From NCBI RefSeq assembly GCF_014898055.3, contig NW_023601212.1:49526329-49590328 (forward strand): 64,000 bases of DNA, read 5' to 3'. The notes under the pieces were generated by a model, which made no database searches, was not told where the DNA came from, and saw only the letters and a program-made list of their open reading frames with translations. Numbering within the stretch: position 1 is the first letter of the stretch; every line of letters starts with the position of its first letter. Below, piece by piece: positions 48,859-58,859 of the stretch. Source of the DNA: Talpa occidentalis. Taxonomy: Eukaryota; Chordata; Mammalia; Eulipotyphla; Talpidae. The translations under genes were made by a program, and so were the position numbers.

Positions 48859-49149
48859 CTATAAAAGAAAGTTGGTTGGTTATGCTCTTTGATCTGAGAA
48901 CTTCATCTTTCCCAGTCATCTGCTAAGTTGATTTCTCCTAACTTATCACAAGTAAAATGGAGGCCCCCCAACCATGTCACCTCCATTCCCATGATCTTCA
49001 CCTAAAAATTTCCAATTATGGTCCAGAAATGGTATCCACATATAAAAAACATGAAAAGGGTCTCAGTGTCAAAAGTAATTTTGGTTCCAGCATATCTCTT
49101 GATTTAATAAATTCATAAAAGTGTATTTTATGTTGATTTATGATTGAAA

Positions 49150-49440
49150 ATTAAACTGGAATATTAAGAGATGGTACAAAGCAATTAACAGCACAGATTT
49201 GGTGACTGACTTTCGAGTTCAAATTCTGCTCAGCTATGCATGGCCTGTAGGTATTGGCCAGGTTGCTGAACCTTGCTGGGCCTAGTCTCTCAACTGGATG
49301 ACAAGAGTGATGATGTGATCTACTCCCTGGGGTTGCCTGTGAAAATTAAGTAAGGTAAAGCCTAAAGAGTGCTTAGAATAGGGCTTAATGCCAAGAAAGC
49401 GTTGATAAGTATTGGCTATTATTAAAATTATAACATTACA
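49150..49440 (+). repeat. MIR SINE, near full length
   Basis: Long MIR match: TTCGAGTTCAAATTCTGCTC, GCTGAACCTTGCTGGGCCTA, TGTGAAAATTAAGTAAGGTA and AGTGCTTAGAATAGGGC in order. Confidence 0.65.
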
Positions 49441-50099
49441 CTGTGGTTAATATTTTTAAGTAGGCATGTACAGACCACCCTTGAATAGAGAGAGGGTTAG
49501 AGAACCACCCTGCCCCATAAGTGTGGGTCTGCTAGACTTAAATGGCCTGCTTGGCTACCATTTTGGTTATGTGCAGTTCTGTCCTCCAATACAGGGTCAA
49601 AACAACCTGGTGAATTAGTTACCTGACTTAAAAGAATATAGGATGCCAGACCCTACAAGGCTCAATTTTAACAAAAGCAGGATGCTTCACTGTCCTGGAA
49701 CAATGGGTATGCATCATGAGGTATGACCTGAATGCCTGGGGGCGAGGGGTATTGACTGATGCATGACCCTGCCCTCCCAGAGTGATCAGCTGAACACCTT
49801 ATCAATAAGATTGCAACCATGAGTAAGGGTATGTTTTCCATTTCAATACTGAGTCATCAAGCAGATAAAAAAAATATCTCAGCAGACTCACCTTCCCCTG
49901 GAAACCCAGATACATAGGCACGTTTGTTTGTTCAGTTTCACCAATCCTTTCTTTCTTTGTTCTCCTATCATGGCTAACTGATGCTATATTATTATTCATA
50001 AAAAGGCCAGGATCTTGCTCTTTCAGCAGCATCCAGCATTGTACAGCTTGCTCATGAATTCTGTTTGTCAGTGTGGTGTTGCCAACACAACACACAGTC

Positions 50100-50265
50100 A
50101 AAAATTTTTGTATCTTATTGTCATTCCCTGTATCTTTGGGTTCTGCACTTGAGGATTCAAGCAGCTAACATCTAAGGTTAGTTGAATCCATGAATGAAGA
50201 ACTATGGATAAACCACGTATAAGTGGATCTACATAGTTCAAACCTGTATTCCAAGGTCAGCCAGA
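50100..50265 (-). mobile_element. Tigger-like DNA transposon end
   Basis: TTGAATCCATGAATGAAGAA and CGTATAAGTGGATCTACATA, then GTTCAAACCTGTATTCCAAG, resemble the terminal region of pogo/Tigger elements on the reverse strand. Short and diverged. Confidence 0.4.
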
Positions 50266-50939
50266 GTACAACCATATAAATGGGCTCTTTTTTCAATGCA
50301 GTTACCTATTCAATACCCTGGTGGAGCCACCAAGGCATTTCACTTTTGAAAGATTCCTCTTGAAACTTCCTTGAGAGCAAGCACACATGACAACCGATAC
50401 CCATGCTTGGTGGTGTTGAACATGCAGGTTTCAAGGAACCCAGTTTATCTTCCCTCCAAATCCAACTGTTCATTCCACAGACATCTCCTAAGGGCCTGTC
50501 ATCCTCCAGGACTGTGTTAGGTGCTGGAGGTGAAGCAGGAAAGAGCCAGCTCAGTCTTAGGTCTCATTGGGTACCGAGTCAAGCATGCCACCACTGATGA
50601 TGCCACTTATATCACCAAAGTTCAAATTCATTTGAGAAAAGATGAAGACAAATCTCAACAAACATACTTAAAATATGTGGAATCTTTGACAGGAATTTCC
50701 AGAATGTTCTAGGCAATGACAGTCTCATAGAGGGTGAGGTTTCACAAGGAAAGCATGTGAAGGGCAAGGAATTGTTGGATGCCTAGTTACTCATACATTA
50801 TTAATCATTCAGATCATTTTCTGTGCATTGTCACCCACCCATTAGGCACTGCAGCCTCTTCTACTGCTTTAGTATTTCGCTCAGTGTCTAGAAGACTGTC
50901 CTAGCTGAGCTAACCACTGTCCTAGTGAGCTACCTCACT

Positions 50940-51180
50940 GACCACCTGTGAGGTAGAGTGGTCACAAATTAAGATTTAGAAGATGTGAATCCTAGTCATC
51001 TTAACCATCTCTTAGCTGTCTGATCTTAATCCACGCTTAACCTCTTTGGGTCTCAATTTCTTCCCCTGAGAAATGGAGTAAGAGCTTATATATCTACTTG
51101 ACAGGGTTATAGAATGGGCCATACATAATAAAGGCTATGAAGAGACTCTGCAAACATAACTTATATGAAGTGTTGTTTAA
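50940..51180 (+). repeat. MIR SINE fragment
   Basis: GTGAATCCTAGTCATCTTAA, CTTAACCTCTTTGGGTCTCA and CTGAGAAATGGAGTAAGAG follow the MIR core. Confidence 0.6.
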
Positions 51181-51214
51181 GAACTGTTTAACCTCCTTCA
51201 GTTAGGAAAGCATC

Positions 51215-51865
51215 TCCTAGCACATCAACTTATAAGCATTCTTGCAAGGGATAAAAGGAACTGTTTCTGTAACAGGGTGGTGCCCAGGAAAGGGGGAAGT
51301 TCAAGGTTCCCTGCCCCACCCAAGGAAGGGTGGAGCTGAGCAGGCAAGAGAAGCTGGAGAGGAGACTGGAGAAGAGGGAAGCAGGGTGGGGGGCCAGAAG
51401 GAGACCTGGAGGAAGCGCGTGGAGCAGAGAGACAAGTTTCTTTGAAGAAACTGCACTTGCTTCTTGGTCTTGGACTGGTTGAAACAGATGTGGGTGAGAG
51501 ACCCATGGGGAGGTTAACAATGGCAGCTTTTATCTTGATTTTGATTTTGCTCTTTTCCTCCCAGACTTGTCTAGTTGTTTCTGATCCTTTTCTGTGGGTC
51601 CTCACTGGAAGGTGCTTTAGACTTGTGGCAGGCTTTCGGGCATTGCTTTGAGCCAACCTTGATTGACTGGACATTTACCCACAAGGGGATGGGTAACTTC
51701 AGGTGCTTGATTTGGAAACTATATTCTTCCCCTTTTCTGTATTGCTCATTAGAAGTTCCTTTTCATTAAAGGTCTTATATATTTTGTCCTGATGCAGCAG
51801 ATGGCAGACCTATTTAGAATGGGCAGGTTAGGGGATTCTGGGGTGTCCCTCTCCCTGCCCTGTAA
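51215..51865 (+). mobile_element. LTR-like element, copy 2
   Basis: Second member of the same repeat, same strand, with ATTAAA at 51765-51770. It contains a purine-rich section (51320-51430) like the one in copy 1 (31320-31380). No flanking viral genes are present. Confidence 0.5.
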
Positions 51866-52975
51866 TAGTTCTTGAAATATCTACTGAAGAATGCACACCA
51901 AATATAAAGTTCTAGACCACCTGGGAACCATACTCTCAGAATGAGAAGCTTGAAAAATTCATGCTGATGTTGAGTCACTGAATTTCTTAGGGGCAGCAGG
52001 GAAGGAAGCAGAAAAAAGAGAATAAGTATGCATCCTGCAGACAGATGGAGGCAGTAGATGTGTCTGTTTTTCCACATAAATTGAGTGTTGTTGTTAATAA
52101 TTCCTGTTCACTGGCAGACAACAAGGTCATTTTGTTTGGGGTGTGTTTGTAAAGGCTCTGGAAGCCAGGGCCAGCCTGAGGCTTGTGAAGTCACTGGCTG
52201 TCCCTGGTCCTGCCCAAGAAGAAGCCCGAGGGGAATGGTAAAAAGCCAAAATCAGATGGTGAAAAATCAGAAATGCCACTCACTTGTGCACATTTTACTT
52301 TTACTGTGAAAATCAGCTGAGCATATTGCTCTGCTTACTTTAATGATTAAAGCAAGAAAGGAGATATATAAACCTGGAGGCTGAGTTCACTAGCTTAATC
52401 CACCTTAGTTGCTGTTGTCAGTGGTTAACTCATTAAACATGCTGCAGATTATTAACTAAGAGTGTACAAGGACCTAACAAAACCTTTTCTCCCCAAGAAA
52501 ATGAGTGGATTTTATGAATATGAACTTAATTCTCCTTAAAAAGTGATAAAGATAATAAGATTTATTCGAGAACTCTTGCAATTGCAAGAATAATTATAAC
52601 AAAAGAAATGTCTCATCTGATAGTGTGCTAGACTCAGTGATTGTCAGTTTTTCATGAATTCTGCAAACCGGTTGACATGCTGACATGTTGGTAGCTTAAA
52701 ATCTATGAAAGCAAAAATCATATTAATCCCCATCATTCTAACACCACCTCAGGAGCAGTTTGGTGTATGTTTAATAATTATATATCAAGTGGCTATACTG
52801 CAATGTATTCAACCTTACCCTCAGCTTAACCAACATTTAAAATATTTGCATGATGGGATGGGTTACTTACAGCATGGAAATGACCAATGCTACAACAAGA
52901 AGTCTCCTCCACAGAGGCCACTTTTAACACTTATAAGTTCAATATTGGCTGTATTTTTTCATCCAAAGCTAAACC

Positions 52976-53080
52976 AAATATAAAAGGATAAAAAGGGGAT
53001 TCAAAATCTAGCCCTTTGGACAATGTGTTTTGATGCCCAAAAGGCTAGATTTTGAATCCCCTTTTTATCCTTTTATATTT
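52976..53080. repeat. Perfect 38-bp inverted repeat (hairpin)
   Basis: Arm 52976-53013 is the exact reverse complement of 53043-53080, with a 29-nt spacer. The stem can extend inward with CTTTGG pairing to CCAAAAG. A CT/AT microsatellite follows at once. Confidence 0.93.
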
Positions 53081-53087
53081 ATATCCT

Positions 53088-53088
<1 letters not shown>

Positions 53089-53141
<53 letters not shown>

Positions 53142-53160
53142 TATATTACTTTGATCAATT
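53089..53160. repeat. Compound microsatellite (CT)n(AT)n
   Basis: (CT)11 at 53089-53110, then (AT)10 at 53111-53130, a short AC run and more AT. Confidence 0.9.
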
Positions 53161-53309
53161 TCTTTGTAATTCATTAATGAACAAAAATATCATCAGCCTT
53201 TCTAAGTTTTTCCCATAAAAAAACCTCTAGATTTTGAAGACGTTATAGGAAAAAGTGGAAAAGAAAGAAAAGGGAGATTTAAAATGGTGTTTTTAGCTTG
53301 AATTTTGTA

Positions 53310-53690
53310 AAAATAAGCTACCAAAACAGTTGCAATTATTAGGTTTGTGGAAACCAATTTGGCAGCAACTAAAAGGTTATCAAAGGTTATTTATACCTGT
53401 TGATACAATAATTTCACTTCTAAGATGTCATCCTAAGTAAGAAAAATTAAATACAAAAAATTAATCGTGATGGTTATTATAATAAAAGCCTCCAGCAACT
53501 TAAATGTTTTTAAACTATGAGAAAGATTAGGTAAGCTGCATTCTAGTCACTGAGTTGGCATTAAAAGCACAGCAGTTAGCTATGACGTTAGAATGGTGGG
53601 AATTAACATGACTTTTAAAAAGTCCTTTACATTTCCAAATTTTCCTGTAGTGTTCTTATATTAGTTTTAATGACAAGAAAATAATTTAAA
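53310..53690 (+). mobile_element. Possible old L1 3' fragment
   Basis: TTTATACCTGTTGATACAAT, TTTCACTTCTAAGATGTC and CTCCAGCAACTTAAATG recall L1 ORF2-end phrases. Strongly diverged. Confidence 0.4.
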
Positions 53691-53710
53691 AAAAATTTTG
53701 GAATCAGGGA

Positions 53711-53820
53711 GAAAAAAATGTGCTCATCCCAGCAAGCTTTACTGGCTTATTTTAAACTTCTAAGATGAAGCCCATTCAAGTATTTTCTTTCTAATTCTTT
53801 AATACAAAGGTGACCCTGGG
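53711..53820. repeat. Direct repeat on the 3' side of COLGALT2 exon 4
   Basis: AGAAAAAAATGTGCTCATCC through AATTCTTTAATACAAAGG, about 105 bp, resembles 54442-54550 in the same orientation (about 80 percent by eye). Confidence 0.7.
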
Positions 53821-53986
53821 CTGGACACTGGGCTGGATTCACCTGCTCTCCTGAAAGTGCTTGCTCCAGTGACACAACGGCGTGCACCACGCAGGGATAA
53901 AATGAGAGAAAGGTTAATGGAACCATTGTTGACAAGTGGCTGCCTTGTTAAAACTCACAGCCTTAATTCCTGAGCTGAAGACTTGC

Positions 53987-54121
53987 CTGAGGAGTGATTC
54001 CACACCAGAAGTTAGAGTACAGGCCCCGAGACTCCAGCATGGGGGCCACGATGGTCTTGTTCTCTGCCATCATTAGACTGAGTGTCTGTGGATTAGTCAG
54101 GAAATTGTCAACATCTATGAA
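53987..54121 (-). CDS. COLGALT2: COLGALT2 exon 4 (FIDVDN motif, GC donor)
   Basis: Acceptor TTCCTAG (AG at 54123-54122). A second AG seven bases inside the exon is not the acceptor, because only the outer one keeps FID. The 45 codons read [36 protein letters not shown] and [12 protein letters not shown] is the DXD-type motif expected to bind metal and UDP-galactose. NKT is a sequon. The donor is CAG followed by GCAAGT, a GC-AG intron, since no GT keeps the frame into exon 5. The last residue is Gln where I recall Lys in human. Confidence 0.93.
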
Positions 54122-54236
54122 CTAGGAAGAAAAAAAGGATTGTGTCAGGTGAAGCAGTACTTGTCAGTAATGCATTCAAAAGTAACCCCGCAATGCCAAT
54201 GGAACACAATAGCATGTGGTTCCCCAGAAGTTGACT

Positions 54237-54432
54237 GGAACCAAGTTCTTCATCTGTGACCCTCAAAATCCATGTTATTCCTTTGGCACATGGCAAATCC
54301 AGCACAACACTAGAAATAACCCCAATAATGCAAAGCTTGTATTGTTTCATTAAGCTGACTGGCTTCTGCTGTCACCAGACTCTTGACCTAAGTCCATCTC
54401 TCATTCCACAATCACAACAGAAACCTGCTCAA
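54237..54432. repeat. 196-bp inverted repeat, left arm
   Basis: Matches the reverse complement of 55921-56116 without gaps and with about nine mismatches. Starts 116 bp from exon 4. Confidence 0.92.
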
Positions 54433-54441
54433 CAAAGAGGA

Positions 54442-54550
54442 AGAAAAAAATGTACAAATCTCAGCAAGATTTACTGGTTAATTTAAAACTTCTGATACTA
54501 AGCTTGTTTGAGTATTTTCTCCTTAATTCTTTAATACTGAAGGGTCCCCA
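54442..54550. repeat. Direct repeat on the 5' side of COLGALT2 exon 4
   Basis: Partner of 53711-53820. The two bracket the exon at 53987-54121. Confidence 0.7.
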
Positions 54551-54736
54551 GGGTTGAGCCCCTCGTGACATGGAACTGTCACCTATGTTCTTTTTATGAA
54601 ACTTAGTTGCAGCTGGGTGGCTATTTCAGCAGATTGTATGTAGTCTGACATCAACATGTTCTGCTCTGCAAGGGGCACCAAGCAATGAATTGCTATTACC
54701 AGACTGGGTTCATACATACTCAGCCAGGGCCCATAT

Positions 54737-54860
54737 GACATCTTGGTTAGTGGTTTAAGTCCAAGATATTAATGGTTCCCAACCCCCAAGATATTAATGG
54801 TTCCCAACTGACATCTTGGTTAGTGGTTTAAGTCCAATATATTAATGGTTCCCAAGCCCC
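54737..54860. repeat. 72-bp tandem duplication with internal repeat
   Basis: TGACATCTTGGTTAGTGGTT starts at 54737 and again at 54809. AGATATTAATGGTTCCCAA also repeats at 25-bp distance inside the first unit. Confidence 0.85.
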
Positions 54861-55067
54861 TAAAGAGTCATTCAGAAACACTTATTGATAATCTGCTAGT
54901 TTCAAATGGAAAAGCCTATGGAAGGTTGTCCATCATAATGCCAAAATAGCCCCAAACAGACCATCAATGCTACATTAGTATTACAAATAAAAATTTTGTT
55001 TAAAGTACATTCTATCAACCCATGTTTGCCTATGATGCTATTTCTCCTTCTTAGAAATGCACGATCA

Positions 55068-55344
55068 GGGCCTCCCTGGTGGCACAAGGGATTAAGTGTC
55101 AGCACTATGAAGCTATCCACAGCCACTGCAGCATGAGTTTGATCCCTGGCCAGAGAGCAACCCACATGGTGCAGTAGACCTCTCCTGATTCACCCACTGG
55201 TCCCCTCAGCATTGTATTTCAGTAGATCTGCTTGTTCTGTTCCCCACTCTGTCACTGGTGAGTCCTCTCACCCCCCACACCACTGGCCTGTACCTCAACT
55301 CTTGTATGCATAAATAAATTAAATAAATCATTTTTTTAAAAAAA
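55068..55344 (+). mobile_element. tRNA-derived SINE, copy 12
   Basis: Older-type copy (GGCACAAGGGATTAAG) with tail CATAAATAAATT. Its 3' target duplication is interrupted by copy 13: AGAAATGCACGATCA on the left, AGAAATCCA plus TGATCA on the right. Confidence 0.86.
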
Positions 55345-55354
55345 AAGAAATCCA

Positions 55355-55620
55355 GGCCTCCCTGGTGGCACAGTGGGGTGAGTGCAGCGCTGTGAAGCTG
55401 TCCACGGCCTCTGCAGCACTGGTTTGATTCCTGGCCAGCCAGGAAGATTCCCACATGGTGCAGAAGACCTCTCCTGTCGCGCCCGCTGCTCCCCTCAGCA
55501 GTGTACTTTGGTCCTTCTGCCTGTTCTGCTCCCTTTTCTGTCTCTGGTGAATTCTCTCACCCTCCGTGCCTCTGGCCTGTACCCCAGTGCTTGTATAAAT
55601 AAATAAATCTTTAAAAAAAA
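55355..55620 (+). mobile_element. tRNA-derived SINE, copy 13
   Basis: Tandem same-strand neighbour of copy 12. Flanked by AAGAAATCCA (55345-55354 and 55621-55630), so it inserted into the target duplication of copy 12. Confidence 0.87.
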
Positions 55621-55920
55621 AAGAAATCCATGATCACATTATTTCATTTGCAGGGACAGTACAACAGATTCTAGCTTATAAAATAAGCACATTAAGCTAT
55701 ATTTTTTTAAACTCACACTTCAAAATGACTAAAATGTAGATTTTGTGTTCTGTATGCTTTACCACACCCTAAAAATAATCAGAAGCTTTCATTTTTATGA
55801 TAGTCAATCTGTTTATCAAAACTTTTGTGGTTCAGCATTTGTATATTTCAGTATTTACACAGCTATACAATACTTGATACTGTAAGTACAGCATTTGTAT
55901 TGAAAGTGTGTGATAAATTA

Positions 55921-56116
55921 TTGAGCAGGTTTCTGTTGTGTTTGTGGGATGAGAGATGGACTTAGGTCAAGAGTCTGGTGACAGCAGAAGCCAGTCAGCT
56001 TAATGAAACAATACAAGCTTTGCATTATTGGGGTTATTACTAGTGTTGTGCTGGATTTGCCACGTGCCAAAGGAATTACATGGATTTCAAGGATCACAGA
56101 TGAAGAATTTGGTTCC
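55921..56116. repeat. 196-bp inverted repeat, right arm
   Basis: Reverse complement of 54237-54432. The spacer of about 1.5 kb contains two SINEs. Confidence 0.92.
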
Positions 56117-56789
56117 CATCACCTTGTGGAGCCTGTGTCAGTTTTCAAAAGGGAAGTGGGTACTGTAGCTACTTGTTGCTTAGGAAGTGCCCTCCTCCTG
56201 CTCCTCCTGCTACTCCTCCTCCCCAACCCCTTTCTTTTCCCTACCCCTCCCCCCTGCTCATGGTTGGGGGAATGAGGATGGATATAACATTGATTCCTAG
56301 TCATCAAGTCCTGAATTCTCCATGAGAGCCCTGTAAATAGGAGCAACCAAGAAGCCAAGCAAGATATGCCATATCCCAAATCACTCAGGAGCAATGGGGA
56401 ATTGAGTTGTAAAAATGTTAATTTTAATATTTTTCTATAATTTCTCATATCTGCAAAAATTTTTTTCAAAAAGACAATTTATATTGCTTTACCTATGGCA
56501 TTCCTGAAGAACTAAGTTTTGTTTCTTTTGCATTTTATATGAAGAAAGAGAAAGTAATTCAAGAGCTTATTCGCTTATTCAATGAAAACCCATGGCAGGG
56601 TAGGTCTGAGATGAATTCCAAGTTTTCAGTATAAATTCCCCAATTCTTCTCTGTGTCTTTATTTAAAGTGGAGGAGATGGTGTCTAAACAAAGGGTCGTT
56701 TTGATTATTACTACAGTTTGAGGTTTTGGACAATGAATTTGGACACCTTCTAGTGAGCAGTTATTAAGGAATCAAATGTCTGTTTTTAC

Positions 56790-56907
56790 CAGAATGTAGT
56801 CTGACCATTTTTCCCTCGCAGTTCGAAGAGCTGCTTGTCGTAATTTCATCACATGGGCAAACCGGGAGCTTGGCCAGTGCTTTGGTCCAATTTCATCAGG
56901 ATAAGAC
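56790..56907 (-). CDS. COLGALT2: COLGALT2 exon 3
   Basis: Acceptor ATTTTAG, donor GTAAAAAC. One base completes Glu, then 39 codons read [20 protein letters not shown] and [19 protein letters not shown]. It encodes the helices that precede the DXD-bearing strand of the N-terminal domain. The join to exon 4 gives DYIL-FIDVDN. Confidence 0.95.
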
Positions 56908-56959
56908 CTAAAATAAACCAATAATAATGGCTTATAATGATCGATACATCTATATATTC

Positions 56960-57320
56960 CAGGCTCTATCCTAAATGTTAGTATGTCTAACTCTTAATCT
57001 TCAATCAGCTCCAGGAAGTTTATGTTATTATTGTCATCATTCCCAAATTACAGATAAGAAGACTGGAGCAAGGAGAGATTATGTAACTTCCTGCTAAACA
57101 TACACAAGACGCTTTATATGAAAAATTTCAGTGTATTCTAACAAGAATCTACTGAGTCCCTCTGAGGTAAGTGCTATCATTCTCCCAATTTCATAGAGAA
57201 GGAAATTGGTGTAGAGCAGTTAAGTCATTTGCCTAATATCACACAATTAATAAGGGACAGAGTCAAGACTTTAATCCAGGCATAACCCCAAAGCTCATGT
57301 TCTTACACAGTTTTTAAAAT
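56960..57320 (-). repeat. Two adjacent antisense MIR fragments
   Basis: Two consecutive antisense MIR bodies, 56960-57110 (TTACAGATAAGAAGACTGGA) and 57115-57320 (TTCATAGAGAAGGAAATTGG, then CACACAATTAATAAGGGACA). Confidence 0.55.
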
Positions 57321-58383
57321 ACATTCTGCCATCGAATATATTTGGAAATTTTTCAGCATAAATATATGACATTTCAGGAAAAACAAAGGGTCAATTTCCT
57401 TGGTCATGTCTCAGTATGGGATTCCACTGAGCCTAACACATTGATTTATCCCAGGTGATGTGAGGTCAATGAGCAGCTGCATAATTCCTTGGGGTCTCTG
57501 TCAACATTCACAAAACAGCAAGGACAGGAGTCTCACATGACCACAGAGGCAGTGACTTGGCACACCCTGAGAACCCTCCTGAAGCCCCCCAATTAGTGTG
57601 GACATCGGTACTGTCCTAGTGGCCCCAACCTGGCCACCACTTACAATTCTTGTAGCTTTTTGGTCAGTGAATTTTCATTTGCTTCAGTGAATGAAAACAA
57701 TACAAAAACAATAAGATCTTAATGATACAAATAAGATTAATAAAACTGTGTGATGTACAAGAATTCTCTGTGATGTCTTCCTCAATTATTCAATGAAAAT
57801 TAATGTAATTCCTATTTTTCCTGACTATATTGCCCAAAAAATGCCTTGCTTAATAGTTCTTACACTGACCTTGGCACACAATGGAACAGTCACAATCTGG
57901 CTACAGAGAAAGTTACCAGGATGCCAGGTAGAGACATAAAGTCCTTCTGCGCTATTTTAATTAGGTCAAATACTGATATACATAATGTTAAAAATCTTTT
58001 ATAGTGTTCAAATTTCATTGCCATATATTTATATGGACCATATGCTGGGATATATAATAAAAGCATTATAGAGAAGGAAAAAAATTTGCTCTGGAGTGAC
58101 ATTTACTATTATTATTATATAAGTTTGGCTTTCAATCAATGACTAATCCCGGGCAAAAATTCAGGTAACTTAATTCATTCCACCTCTACGATTCCTTAAG
58201 TTGGCATGCAGTAACCTTGGGAGCATTTACAATAGTAAGTTTCAACACATTTATTCATATTGTCATTTGTTCACCCAATGAGTATTAATTTAGTGTCTGC
58301 CAAGACCTTAGTACTGGGGGAAAATATAAAGTATCTCTTAACTCTAGGCCCTACCAAAGAACCCAAAAATTACTTAGAAAAAG

Positions 58384-58427
58384 TGAACAAATTGTAGTTA
58401 ATTAATGAACAAATTATAGTTAATTAA
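58384..58427. repeat. 22-bp tandem duplication
   Basis: TGAACAAATTRTAGTTAATT plus AA occurs twice back to back with one mismatch. Confidence 0.85.
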
Positions 58428-58859
58428 CAAAGTGTATTTTCTATTACAATAGAAAATAAGCACTACAACTATTGTCAGAAACGTAGATCTTTCTACATTT
58501 ACTGGGATGATTAGGAGCAGCTTTCTATAATAGGTGGGATTTGGGATATAAGTTGCTAACAAAGAAGCAAAGGAAAGTAAATCTGCATGACCAAGAAGCT
58601 GGGGCTGAAACTAAAGGATCATTCTGGAAAAATCAGTTTTCTTTTGGGAACAAGGATGAAATATGGGGACATAGTTATTGGTGCTAAGTTTAGGGAACCT
58701 TTTAAAAAATAGGTCTGAGGTGTATGAACTTTGTTCTGGAGGTATTTGAGAGTCATTGGAGTTCTTGTAACAGAGAAATTAAACCACATCGTTAGAGAGT
58801 AGACTGACTTGACATGGTGGTCTGAAAGCTGTCTTCCTGCAAGCAACTAAGAAATTGTT

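Larger units (their letters stand above)
48859..53986 (-). other. COLGALT2 intron 4 (GC-AG)
   Basis: It holds MIR pieces (about 49150-49440 and 50940-51180), a Tigger-like end (about 50100-50265), an LTR-like element (about 51215-51865), a perfect hairpin (52976-53080), a compound microsatellite (53089-53160), an old L1 piece (about 53310-53690) and one arm of a direct repeat (53711-53820). Its 5' splice site is GC, not GT. Confidence 0.7.
54122..56789 (-). other. COLGALT2 intron 3
   Basis: It contains both arms of a 196-bp inverted repeat (54237-54432 and 55921-56116), the second arm of a direct repeat (54442-54550), a 72-bp tandem duplication (54737-54860) and two tandem SINEs (55068-55620). 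Confidence 0.75.

Noticed and set aside
31140..51870. Idea that the two LTR-like elements are the ends of one intact provirus
   Set aside because: The 20 kb between them contains COLGALT2 exons 5, 6 and 7 and ordinary intron repeats, and the two copies are strongly diverged. They are independent old insertions.
54108..56275. Related small open frames in the 196-bp inverted repeat arms
   Set aside because: They are similar only because the DNA is duplicated. Substitutions do not favour silent sites in an obvious way, and the frames end in unrelated sequence.
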